DNA from: CAMQVM01 sp044433405
GTDB taxonomy: Bacteria > Bacteroidota > Bacteroidia > Bacteroidales > Rikenellaceae
Direction: 5' to 3'
DNA length: 22,344 nucleotides
Assembly: GCA_044433405.1 (NCBI GenBank)
Contig: JAWXTQ010000016.1
Span: 1-22,344 of the forward strand
In this document: positions 1 through 7,400 of the stretch, piece by piece
How positions within the stretch are numbered: position 1 is the first letter of the stretch
Layout of the letters: the number at the start of each line of letters is the position of its first letter
The notes under the pieces: model-generated
Databases searched by the model: none
What the model was told of the DNA's origin: nothing
Seen by the model: the letters and a program-made list of their open reading frames with translations, nothing else
Made by a program: the position numbers and the translations under genes

Positions 1-1045
1 AACTTGCAACTTTGCGCAATTTATCCTCTGTTAGGATGGTGTCGTTAGCTGCACCTGCCATTGAGTATATTTTTGTGGTGTCGTTGACTGTGCCATCTAT
101 GTCGTCAGCTCCAAAAGTTATTGCCGATGGAAGATTGTTAACACCCAGTGCAGGGGGATAGGCTTTTATGTGGTCGATATTGTCGAGCATGATTCTGCTT
201 AAGGCGATTGTTTTTAAATCATCCTCAAGTGAGCACTCATTGATGTGCGACATCTCGTTATTTCGATTTCTAAACTTTAAGGGAATAAAGACATTGTATC
301 CATTGCTGATATCCTGCTCTTTGCGCAGAATGTCGAGATGTTCTAGCTTGTGTGAAAGCGTCTCCTTATGGCCATAGAGCATTGTGGCTGCGGTTTTCAT
401 ACCTAGCTGATGTGCTGCGCGATGGAGTGCTAGCCATTTTTCGCTCGATGCTTTATCGTTGCATATTTCACTGCGGAGTTGAGAGTTAAATATCTCTGCA
501 CCACCTCCTGTTATTGAGCCCATACCGCAATCCATAAGGTATTTAATGCCGTCAGTGTAGCTAAGTCCCGCTTTTTCAATTACGTATATATGTTCGATTG
601 CAGAAAACGCCTTGATTGCCACTTTAGAGGGTAGGTAGTCGCGTAGAGTTTTAATTATTGTGCCATAGCTCTCTAGTGTTGCGTTTGGGTGTACTCCTCC
701 AACCAGATGCACCTCTGTGATATCGGGATGGTAGTGCTCCTTGGCGTATTGCAACACCTGCTCATTGCTCATACACCACGCCTCAGACGAATTGAGCGAT
801 TTGCGATAAGAGCAAAATTTGCAATTGTAGATGCAGATATTTGTTGGTTCTATGTGAAAGTTTCGGTTATAGAACACTTTATTAGATGATTTTCTTCTCT
901 TGACATATATAGCCAGCTGTGAGAGTAGCGACATTGGAGCCCCATTATAGAGGTATTCACCTTGCTCTAAAGATAATCTTTTGCCTGCATAGATATCTTC
1001 AATAATGTTTTTCAACCTCTTATCTACATCGTCTGGTATAATCAT
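1..1045 (-). CDS. mqnE: Aminofutalosine synthase MqnE, radical SAM (3' end outside window)
   Basis: 348 codons are present from the ATG at 1045; the C-terminus lies beyond position 1. Residues 71-78 hold the radical-SAM cluster motif CxxxCxxC (C71, C75, C78). Further family signatures are EVHLVGGVHP (111-120), GSITGGGAEIF (176-186), HRAAHQLGMKTAATMLYGH (208-226), FIPLKF (253-258) and FGADDIDGTV (311-320). This order matches MqnE rather than its paralogue MqnC: GGGAEIF, the IPL-F block followed by SHI, and FGADD-DGTV are typical of MqnE. The family joins the enolpyruvyl group to adenosine using SAM-derived radical chemistry, giving aminofutalosine, the first committed intermediates of the futalosine menaquinone pathway in the cytosol. 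No other mqn gene is visible here. The start is chosen because in-frame stops lie directly upstream. It diverges from the glycosyltransferase operon. Confidence 0.9.
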   Translation of the reverse strand, partial: MIIPDDVDKRLKNIIEDIYAGKRLSLEQGEYLYNGAPMSLLSQLAIYVKRRKSSNKVFYNRNFHIEPTNICIYNCKFCSYRKSLNSSEAWCMSNEQVLQYAKEHYHPDITEVHLVGGVHPNATLESYGTIIKTLRDYLPSKVAIKAFSAIEHIYVIEKAGLSYTDGIKYLMDCGMGSITGGGAEIFNSQLRSEICNDKASSEKWLALHRAAHQLGMKTAATMLYGHKETLSHKLEHLDILRKEQDISNGYNVFIPLKFRNRNNEMSHINECSLEDDLKTIALSRIMLDNIDHIKAYPPALGVNNLPSAITFGADDIDGTVNDTTKIYSMAGAANDTILTEDKLRKVAS

Positions 1046-1068
1046 ATTATAATTATTTGAAAATTTAT

Positions 1069-1099
1069 TTTGTAAAGGTATAAAAATAAATTAAATTTG
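1069..1099 (+). promoter_or_regulatory. Promoter of glycosyltransferase-sigma-rsmG operon
   Basis: TTTG at 1069-1072, a 19-base spacer, then TAAATTTG at 1092-1099 (TAnnTTTG). This is a full match to the Bacteroidota vegetative promoter. Transcription should begin near 1103-1106. The reading frame of the downstream gene stays open upstream to a TTG at 1097, but that codon lies inside the -7 element, so the first usable start is ATG 1124. Confidence 0.7.
1073..1080 (-). promoter_or_regulatory. Possible -7 element for mqnE
   Basis: On the minus strand the octamer TACCTTTA matches the Bacteroidota -7 consensus TAnnTTTG at all but the last base and lies 28 bases before the mqnE start. No good -33 TTG is seen at the expected distance, so this is weak. 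It would sit back to back with the promoter of the divergent operon. Confidence 0.3.
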
Positions 1100-1123
1100 T
1101 ATCATAAACCTGTTTTAAAAGCA

Positions 1124-2305
1124 ATGCAAAATTTATTTTTAGAGTTCATAACTCTCTTTACAACAACTCAATTAGCGATTGTAATCACATTAATTACATC
1201 ATTTTTGGGCGTAATGATATACTATCTTTTTTTGTTCGTCAGAGTAGCATGGCATAATAGCAACCCAACTGGTAACGCTACCAAAGACACTGAGGATGTA
1301 ACTGTGGTAGTGATAATCAAGGATGATATTCGTTTTTTAAGCGAAGATGTCAACACTCTATTACAGCAAGAGTATGAGGCAAATTATCAAGTGGTGCTTG
1401 TCGATAATCAGTCAACTCAGGATCAGACCGAGGAATTATTCTCAATAATTGAAAAGCGATATAGCAATGTTTATATCACTAAAATTGCTCCTACCCACTC
1501 TGGCAATCACCATCCAGCGCAAAGATTGGCCTACACAATTGGTTTAAAAGCTGCTAAATATGAGAATGTCATATTCTTGTCGAGTGATGCTTTTATCGCT
1601 AGCGAGAAGTGGCTATCTACATTGGCTAGCTCGTTTGCACACGGCAATATTGTAACTACATATTGCAGGATATTAAGATCTATTAGAGCTAATAATAAGC
1701 TGTTTAGGGCGCGTAATTCTATTCAATCTATGCTCTATTTAGCAATGGTGGCTAGCAATAATTTATATATGGTTTCGGAGTCGGTTTTTGGCATCAAAAA
1801 GAGTCTCTTTTTTAATAACAAAGGTTTTTCTTCATATCTAAGGTTGAATAAAGGTGAGAATGACCTCTTCATTCAGTCTATCCCCTCTCGTGATAGAAAA
1901 TCGGTGTTGAATATGAATTTAGATGCTGTTGTGGAGGTTGATCCCGATACCGAATATAACGATTATTTGTCAATTCAGGCCTACAATAGCTATACTCACA
2001 AATATTATCCATTTGAAGCAAAGCTCTATTTGGCATTATACAATATTTTTAATTTTTTGTTTTGGAGTGCGTTGCTTGTTGTTGCAATAATGTTTATATC
2101 TAACTATATAATATTGCTTTCACTGCTCGGACTTATAGTGTTGAAACTAGGTACTTTGATGATTATACTACAAAAACTCTCAAAACGAACTCAGGAGTGT
2201 ATTCCTTATCTGTTTATGATTGTTTACGACATAATTGCCCCTATAGAGGAGGTGTTGATTAAACTAAAAAACATCTTCAGCCCACAAAAGAACATTTGGA
2301 TATAG
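1124..2305 (+). CDS. Membrane-anchored family 2 glycosyltransferase
   Basis: 393 residues from ATG 1124; the open frame reaches a TTG at 1097, but that lies in the promoter. There is one N-terminal membrane segment (about residues 16-41). A GT-A nucleotide-sugar domain follows, from about residue 60 to 240, with VVLVDNQSTQDQTEELF around residue 94 giving the family 2 core (Asp94). The SSDA-(I)AS-KW block near residue 155 stands where most family 2 enzymes have DxD followed by P-S--W. The C-terminus has two or three hydrophobic segments (about 300-350) and a basic tail. It probably transfers a sugar at the inner face of the cytoplasmic membrane, but donor and acceptor cannot be read. The canonical second Asp of DxD and a clear Q--RW motif are not seen. 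It is the first gene of an operon; its TAG stop directly abuts the ATG of the sigma factor. Confidence 0.8.
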   Translation: MQNLFLEFITLFTTTQLAIVITLITSFLGVMIYYLFLFVRVAWHNSNPTGNATKDTEDVTVVVIIKDDIRFLSEDVNTLLQQEYEANYQVVLVDNQSTQDQTEELFSIIEKRYSNVYITKIAPTHSGNHHPAQRLAYTIGLKAAKYENVIFLSSDAFIASEKWLSTLASSFAHGNIVTTYCRILRSIRANNKLFRARNSIQSMLYLAMVASNNLYMVSESVFGIKKSLFFNNKGFSSYLRLNKGENDLFIQSIPSRDRKSVLNMNLDAVVEVDPDTEYNDYLSIQAYNSYTHKYYPFEAKLYLALYNIFNFLFWSALLVVAIMFISNYIILLSLLGLIVLKLGTLMIILQKLSKRTQECIPYLFMIVYDIIAPIEEVLIKLKNIFSPQKNIWI

Positions 2306-2845
2306 ATGATTAGAGAAAAAGAGATGATTCAGAGAGCATTAAAAGGCGATAAAGAGGCCTTTAACACCATCATTGAAGCGCAACATGATAGTGTGATGCA
2401 GTATGTTTCATCGCTATGTAATGGGCAGATTGATTCAGCAGATATTTTGCAAGAGACTTACATTAAAGCCTATCTTAAACTGGAGAAGTATAACCCAGAT
2501 TATCCTTTAAATGTTTGGTTGAAGAGAATTGCACGCAACACATTTATCGACTTTGTGCGTAAAGAGGATGCTGCCGATATCTCTATTTTATCAGAGATTG
2601 ATTTGTTGAACGAAAAGGAGAGCACCCCAGAGGAGTTGATTATTAACCTTGAGAGGATGAAATATGTAGAAAAGGAACTCTCGATGCTTCCTGTTAATTA
2701 TCAGCAGATTATCGAATTAAGGTATTTTCAATCATTGAGTTATGTTGAGATTGCTGAGAGGCTGTCAATACCAATGGGAACAGTAAAAACACAGCTGTTT
2801 AGAGCCAAAAAAATGTTACTTGGCATAGCAGATGCTTTGAAATAA
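2306..2845 (+). CDS. ECF-like sigma-70 family RNA polymerase sigma factor
   Basis: 179 residues. Region 2 covers about residues 18-86, with the core-binding and -10 recognition stretch ADILQETYIKAY at 45-56 and the WLKRIARNTFIDF block at 71-83. Region 4 covers about 121-171, with a helix-turn-helix in YVEIAERLSIPMGTVKTQLF (146-165). Regions 1.1 and 3 are absent, as in ECF sigma factors, which direct RNA polymerase to a limited regulon. The ATG follows the glycosyltransferase stop with no gap, so the two are probably translationally coupled. RsmG follows after 11 bases. No anti-sigma factor gene is adjacent, which is unusual for ECF factors and leaves its control unexplained. Its targets cannot be read from the window. 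Confidence 0.88.
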   Translation: MIREKEMIQRALKGDKEAFNTIIEAQHDSVMQYVSSLCNGQIDSADILQETYIKAYLKLEKYNPDYPLNVWLKRIARNTFIDFVRKEDAADISILSEIDLLNEKESTPEELIINLERMKYVEKELSMLPVNYQQIIELRYFQSLSYVEIAERLSIPMGTVKTQLFRAKKMLLGIADALK

Positions 2846-2856
2846 TAAATAAAATA

Positions 2857-3492
2857 ATGGAAAATAGCATACTAAAATATTTTGGTGAGCAGCTTTCACC
2901 TAAGCAAATTCAGCAATTCGGAGCGATGAAAGAGCTCTATAAGGAGTGGAATGAGAAGATTAATGTCGTTTCGCGTAAAGATATCGACTCTCTCTATGAA
3001 AGGCACATACTTCATTCGCTTGCTATTGCTAAGCTTCACGCTTTCTTGCCTGGAGAGGTGATAATGGACTTGGGTTGTGGCGGTGGTTTTCCTGGTATTC
3101 CACTTGCAACGTTATTTCCTGAAACCCAATTTAAAATGGTCGATTCAATTGGCAAAAAAATCAAAGTCGTTGATGCTATTGCAAAAGAGTTAGGTCTTGA
3201 GAATGTCGAAACTTTTAATGCTAGAGCCGAGAGTGTAGATGTGAAGATTGACCATATAGTCTCTCGTGCAGTGACCGATTTATCAACATTTTTGGGGTGG
3301 TCATGGGGCAAACTTGACAAGGGTCGCGATTCGTCTATCCTCTATCTTAAGGGTGGTGATTTGGCTGAGGAAATAACTGAAGGCAAGAGAGTTATCAAAA
3401 ACTCAGGGGTGATTTCGCTGTTCGATATAAATACTTTTTTTGAGGAGGAGTTTTTCGAAACAAAAAAAATAGTCAAAATAATAAAAAAATAG
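2857..3492 (+). CDS. rsmG: 16S rRNA (guanine-527-N7)-methyltransferase RsmG
   Basis: 211 residues, normal length for RsmG. The family features are NVVSRKD (36-42), ERHILHSLA (48-56) and the SAM-binding glycine loop DLGCGGGFPGIPLA (71-84), followed by the acidic end of the next strand (MVDS, 94-97). VSRAV near residue 134 begins the later conserved block. The enzyme uses S-adenosylmethionine to methylate N7 of G527 in the 530 loop of 16S rRNA; its loss gives low-level streptomycin resistance in several bacteria. It lies 11 bases after the sigma factor and is the last gene of the run; no T-rich hairpin is seen before the gdhA promoter. Confidence 0.95.
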   Translation: MENSILKYFGEQLSPKQIQQFGAMKELYKEWNEKINVVSRKDIDSLYERHILHSLAIAKLHAFLPGEVIMDLGCGGGFPGIPLATLFPETQFKMVDSIGKKIKVVDAIAKELGLENVETFNARAESVDVKIDHIVSRAVTDLSTFLGWSWGKLDKGRDSSILYLKGGDLAEEITEGKRVIKNSGVISLFDINTFFEEEFFETKKIVKIIKK

Positions 3493-3498
3493 TACATA

Positions 3499-3533
3499 TT
3501 TGTAGATAATTCAACTTATTATTTATACCTTTG
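3499..3533 (+). promoter_or_regulatory. Promoter of gdhA
   Basis: The -7 element TACCTTTG (3526-3533) matches TAnnTTTG exactly. TTTG at 3499-3502 is the nearest -33 candidate, with a 23-base spacer that is slightly longer than the usual 19-21. Transcription from about 3539 would leave a leader of roughly 75 bases, enough for post-transcriptional control, though no riboswitch was recognised. Confidence 0.55.
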
Positions 3534-3614
3534 ACTCATTATAAGATTTGCAATTTGCAGATTTAACATAAGTAATCGTTATAAATTTTAAAACAAAGTT
3601 AATTATTTACTATT

Positions 3615-4952
3615 ATGAACGTTTCGAAGCTAATGACCGAACTAGAGAGTAAACATCTAGGAGAGGTTGAGTACCTGCAAGCAGTGCATGAGGTATTAAT
3701 GTCAATTGAAGAGATTTATAATCTTCACCCAGAGTTTGAGGCTAATAAAATAGCAGAACGAATTGTTGAACCTGATCGTATCTTTACATTTAAAGTGCCT
3801 TGGGTTGATGATGATGGTGTTGTGCAGCTAAATATAGGTTATCGAGTTCAGTTTAACAACGCAATAGGCCCATACAAAGGTGGTTTGCGCTTTCACCCAT
3901 CGGTGACGCTCAGCACTTTGAAATTCTTAGGTTTTGAACAAACTTTTAAAAATGCGCTTACCACTCTTCCTATGGGTGGTGGCAAAGGAGGTTCAGACTT
4001 TAATCCAAAGGGAAAATCTGACGGTGAGGTAATGAGATTTTGTCAAGCTTTCATGCTTGAATTATGGAAATATATAGGTCCTGAGACTGATGTACCTGCT
4101 GGTGATATTGGTGTTGGTGCGCGTGAGATTGGCTACTTGTATGGTATGTATCGCAAGCTTGCCCGCGAAAACACAGGAGTATTAACTGGCAAAGGGCTTG
4201 ATTATGGTGGCTCATTAATCAGACCTGAGGCTACTGGTTTTGGAGGTATATATTTTGTTAAACGAATGTTAGAAAATAGTGGTAACACAATATGTGGAAA
4301 AACAGTTGCTATCTCTGGATTTGGCAATGTTGCTTGGGGTGCAGCTCTAAAAGCAACTGAGTTTGGGGCTAAGGTTGTTTCAATTTCTGGTCCTGATGGT
4401 TATATATATGATAGCGAAGGTTTAGATAGCGAAAAAATAGAATTCATGCTCGATTTAAGAGCTTCAAACAACGATATTGTTGCTCCTTATGCTGAGAGAT
4501 TCCCATCGGCTCAATTCTTTGCAGGTCGTAGACCTTGGGAGCTAAAGGTTGACATAGCCCTTCCTTGTGCGATACAGAACGAACTTAATGGCGAAGATGC
4601 TAAATGTCTTATAGATAATGGTGTTATCTGTGTAGGTGAGATATCAAATATGGGTTGCACTCCTGAAGCTATTGAGGCCTTTATTGAAGCGCACGTAATG
4701 TATGGACCAGGTAAAGCGGTAAATGCAGGAGGAGTTGCGACTTCAGGATTAGAGATGACCCAAAATTCGATGAAAATACATTGGAGTGCTGAGGAGGTAG
4801 ATGCAAAACTGCATAACATTATGATGTCAATCCATGATGTGTGTGTTGAGTATGGCACTGAGCGCGATGGCTATATTAATTACATGAAGGGTGCTAATAT
4901 AGCAGGTTTCATGAAGGTTGCTAAATCCATGGTTGAGCAAGGAGTTTTGTAG
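3615..4952 (+). CDS. gdhA: Glutamate dehydrogenase, hexameric type
   Basis: 445 residues, the usual length of the hexameric bacterial enzyme. The dicarboxylate-binding part holds GPYKGGLRFHPSV (85-97, Lys88) and PMGGGKGGSDF (119-129, catalytic Lys124), with PAGDIGVGAREIGY (161-174) carrying catalytic Asp164. The Rossmann domain starts with ISGFGNVAW (233-241). It converts 2-oxoglutarate and ammonium to glutamate with a nicotinamide coenzyme. The overall type is the one usually annotated NADP-specific, but the coenzyme was not proved here because the residues after the second strand (SISGPDG) are not decisive. It has its own promoter and terminator. The aconitase, isocitrate dehydrogenase and citrate synthase genes that make its substrate lie 6 kb away on the same strand. 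Confidence 0.95.
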   Translation: MNVSKLMTELESKHLGEVEYLQAVHEVLMSIEEIYNLHPEFEANKIAERIVEPDRIFTFKVPWVDDDGVVQLNIGYRVQFNNAIGPYKGGLRFHPSVTLSTLKFLGFEQTFKNALTTLPMGGGKGGSDFNPKGKSDGEVMRFCQAFMLELWKYIGPETDVPAGDIGVGAREIGYLYGMYRKLARENTGVLTGKGLDYGGSLIRPEATGFGGIYFVKRMLENSGNTICGKTVAISGFGNVAWGAALKATEFGAKVVSISGPDGYIYDSEGLDSEKIEFMLDLRASNNDIVAPYAERFPSAQFFAGRRPWELKVDIALPCAIQNELNGEDAKCLIDNGVICVGEISNMGCTPEAIEAFIEAHVMYGPGKAVNAGGVATSGLEMTQNSMKIHWSAEEVDAKLHNIMMSIHDVCVEYGTERDGYINYMKGANIAGFMKVAKSMVEQGVL

Positions 4953-4998
4953 ACGGTTTGTTTTGATTGTCTTGGGTGGTTTTCACCGTAAGAACTTG

Positions 4999-5041
4999 TA
5001 GGGGTAGTTTAAAATTTAAAATAAAACTATCCCTATTTTTT
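4999..5041 (+). terminator. Intrinsic terminator of gdhA (short copy of a repeat family)
   Basis: Twelve-pair stem, TAGGGGTAGTTT (4999-5010) with AAACTATCCCTA (5024-5035), containing one G-U pair, a 13-base A/T loop and a run of six T (5036-5041). It starts 46 bases after the gdhA stop. The 11-mer GGTTTTCACCG precedes it at 4978-4988; the same 11-mer and a similar stem occur after cysK at 16606-16711. Confidence 0.8.
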
Positions 5042-5099
5042 GCAAGAAATTATTATTGCTTTAACTCTAAGTTGTTCCTGTTGACCCTGTTTATTCGCC

Positions 5100-6086
5100 C
5101 TATTGTTTTTGCGATTCGTTAGCTTTGGCATATGCCGAAACAATCTCTTTTACTAGGCGATGGCGAACGATATCCTCGTTTTTCATCTCGATTATTGATA
5201 CCGACTCAATATTTTTTAGTAGGTTTATCGTGAATACTAATCCTGAGTCGCTTCTTTTGGGTAGGTCGATTTGGGTGACATCACCTGTGACAATGAATTT
5301 TGAATTGCGCCCCATCCTTGTTAAAAACATCTTTAGTTGTGATGATGTGCTGTTTTGTGCTTCGTCTAGTATAACAATTGCATCATCTAGAGTTCTTCCG
5401 CGCATATATGCTAGCGGTGCGATTTGTATAATGCCCTCTTCCATATATTGCACCAACTTTTTCTGTGGCATCATGTCGTGAAGTGCATCGTATAGTGGTT
5501 GGAGATATGGATCTAGTTTATCTTTCATGTCGCCAGGTAGGAAACCTAGTTTCTCGCCTGCTTCAACTGCGGGACGAGTTAGGATAATGCGCTTGACATA
5601 TTTATTCTTTAGGGCGCGTGCTGCTAGAGCTATGGCTGTGTAGGTTTTGCCGCTACCTGCTGGTCCTACTGCAAACATAAGGTCATTTTTGTTGTAACTA
5701 TCAACCATCAATTGTTGATTGGGAGTCCTCGCTCTAATTACATTGCCTCCATTGCCATATAGTATGATGCTTTCATCCTCCTGCTGTAGTTCACTGCCCT
5801 TTGCACAGCGATTTGTAGCGCAAGAGTCGAACGTTTGATTAATAACCTCAGCAGAAAGGTGTCCGTAACGCGACTCATAAGCTATCAGCTCCTCAAATTT
5901 CTCAGTAAATATATTTAAGGTTTTGTTGTCGCCAACAATCTTCAACTTCTCACCTCTAGCCGTAATCTTTAGTTTTGGGAATTTCTCACTAATGAGTTTG
6001 ATATTAGAGTTATGAGCTCCGTAGAATGATAATAAATCAACCTCTGCAAGCGAAAATGTCTTTTCTAATTTGCTCTCTTCCATCAC
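5100..6086 (-). CDS. phoH: PhoH-family ATPase
   Basis: 328 residues. The N-terminal 70 or so resemble the small KH-like segment of PhoH proteins. The ATPase domain follows, with Walker A GPAGSGKT (141-148), the RPAVEAGEKLGFLPGD block (171-186), Walker B IVILDEAQN (237-245) and the sensor VTGDVTQIDLP (267-277). PhoH proteins are cytoplasmic NTPases with RNA-related roles; the physiological role here is not known. Two start codons lie in tandem (6086 and 6083). It begins 8 bases after the lytic transglycosylase and is the last gene of the parA run. It converges on gdhA; the only hairpin between the two has its T-run on the gdhA side. Confidence 0.92.
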   Translation of the reverse strand: MMEESKLEKTFSLAEVDLLSFYGAHNSNIKLISEKFPKLKITARGEKLKIVGDNKTLNIFTEKFEELIAYESRYGHLSAEVINQTFDSCATNRCAKGSELQQEDESIILYGNGGNVIRARTPNQQLMVDSYNKNDLMFAVGPAGSGKTYTAIALAARALKNKYVKRIILTRPAVEAGEKLGFLPGDMKDKLDPYLQPLYDALHDMMPQKKLVQYMEEGIIQIAPLAYMRGRTLDDAIVILDEAQNSTSSQLKMFLTRMGRNSKFIVTGDVTQIDLPKRSDSGLVFTINLLKNIESVSIIEMKNEDIVRHRLVKEIVSAYAKANESQKQ

Positions 6087-6094
6087 CTATCTGA

Positions 6095-7381
6095 CTATTT
6101 AATTGTGAGTACTTGACCTATTTTTAGTTTTTTAGGATCGCTAATGCCATTAATGTTCATTAGCTTCTGAGCAGTTGTTCCATATTTTCGAGCAATTGCT
6201 CCAAGGTTGTCGCCACTGCGCACTTTGTATGTAACTGTAGCACCAGAGGAGTATAATGCAACGGTTGCAGCACTCTCTATTTGTGCTAAGGTTTTATTTT
6301 GGTATTTAGCTAGATAGATAGAGTCTTTTGCATATATTTCATGCTCTTTCTCTACAAACATCAAGGCATCGTCAAGTGGTAGAGTGATTGAATACTCCTT
6401 CTCTTTTGCAGGGACGATGTCTAGTTTATATTGTGGATTTAAACTTCTAATGATGTCAATCGGAATGTTTAGGGTAGTTGCTATTTGGTTGAAGTGCATC
6501 ATCTTGTTAACCATAACTGTATCGGTTGCAATTGGATATGGTGGTTCGACTGGCTCTATCATGTGAGCTTTGTGAAATGTGTAGGCATAGGTTGCAGCAA
6601 TAAAGGCAGGAATATGATTTCTTGTCTCTTTGGGAAGATAGCTGTAAATCTCCCAGTAGGTCTTGCCTCCGTTTGATCTTTTTATGGCTTTATTAACATT
6701 TCCTGGGCCGCAATTGTAAGCAGCAATCACAAGAGTCCAATCTTCGTATATTTTATATAAATCTTTGAGATATTTAGCTGCAACTTTAGTCGATTTTATT
6801 GGGTCGTAGCGTTCGTCAACAAATGAGTTTATCTCTAGTCCGTATGACTTTCCTGTTTGTACCATAAATTGCCACAAGCCACCTGCGCCAACTGGGCTCA
6901 TCGCTTTAGGGTTTAGTGCCGATTCAATAATTGGAACAATCTTCATTTCGTCAGGAATGCCGTAAAGGTCTAGTTCTTGTTCAAAAATAGGCATATAGTA
7001 TTGAGCTAGTCCCATGATGCGCGACATCAAAGTTCTGTTTTTAGTGGTATAGGTTATTATGTACTTCTTGATTACATCATTGTAGGGTAGTAAAACTTCA
7101 CTCGCTATCATGTTGAGTCGCTGCTCGTAAATAGAGTCAGGTAGTGCGTTGGCTGGGTTGAAATCTTCGTCTAGGTCGATGTCAATAAATTCGTTTGTGA
7201 AATCCTCGAGAGTGTTGACAATATTCTCTTTATACCAAACTGATAGTAGACTGTCATATTTGTGATTATCCTTGACTATGGGATCATCATTAGATATTAA
7301 TCTGGAGTCTAGTGGCATTGCAGTTGTATTAAAGCAACAAAATGCGATAATAAATAGAGAAAGAAGATGTTTACAGCTCAT
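6095..7381 (-). CDS. Exported lytic transglycosylase with LysM, MltD-like
   Basis: 428 residues. The first 21 residues form a hydrophobic export signal ending near TTA-M. The SLT (goose-lysozyme-like) domain covers about 130-275: IVPIIESALNP (148-158) with the catalytic Glu153, GAGGLWQFM (165-173) and AYNCGPGNV (221-229). A degenerate LysM-like stretch (about 282-338) and a clear C-terminal LysM domain (about 384-428, YKVRSGDNLGAIARKYG) bind peptidoglycan. The family cleaves the glycan MurNAc-GlcNAc bond and forms 1,6-anhydro ends in the periplasm. The gene lies 19 bases after the DUF5683 gene, in an envelope and segregation cluster downstream of parAB. MltD-type architecture is certain, but orthology to enterobacterial MltD is not claimed. 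Confidence 0.9.
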   Translation of the reverse strand: MSCKHLLSLFIIAFCCFNTTAMPLDSRLISNDDPIVKDNHKYDSLLSVWYKENIVNTLEDFTNEFIDIDLDEDFNPANALPDSIYEQRLNMIASEVLLPYNDVIKKYIITYTTKNRTLMSRIMGLAQYYMPIFEQELDLYGIPDEMKIVPIIESALNPKAMSPVGAGGLWQFMVQTGKSYGLEINSFVDERYDPIKSTKVAAKYLKDLYKIYEDWTLVIAAYNCGPGNVNKAIKRSNGGKTYWEIYSYLPKETRNHIPAFIAATYAYTFHKAHMIEPVEPPYPIATDTVMVNKMMHFNQIATTLNIPIDIIRSLNPQYKLDIVPAKEKEYSITLPLDDALMFVEKEHEIYAKDSIYLAKYQNKTLAQIESAATVALYSSGATVTYKVRSGDNLGAIARKYGTTAQKLMNINGISDPKKLKIGQVLTIK

Positions 7382-7400
7382 TATGTGTTTGTTGAATATA

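Noticed and set aside
5125..5481. 118-codon plus-strand frame inside phoH
   Set aside because: It is antisense to the PhoH Walker B and sensor motifs; shadow of the real gene.
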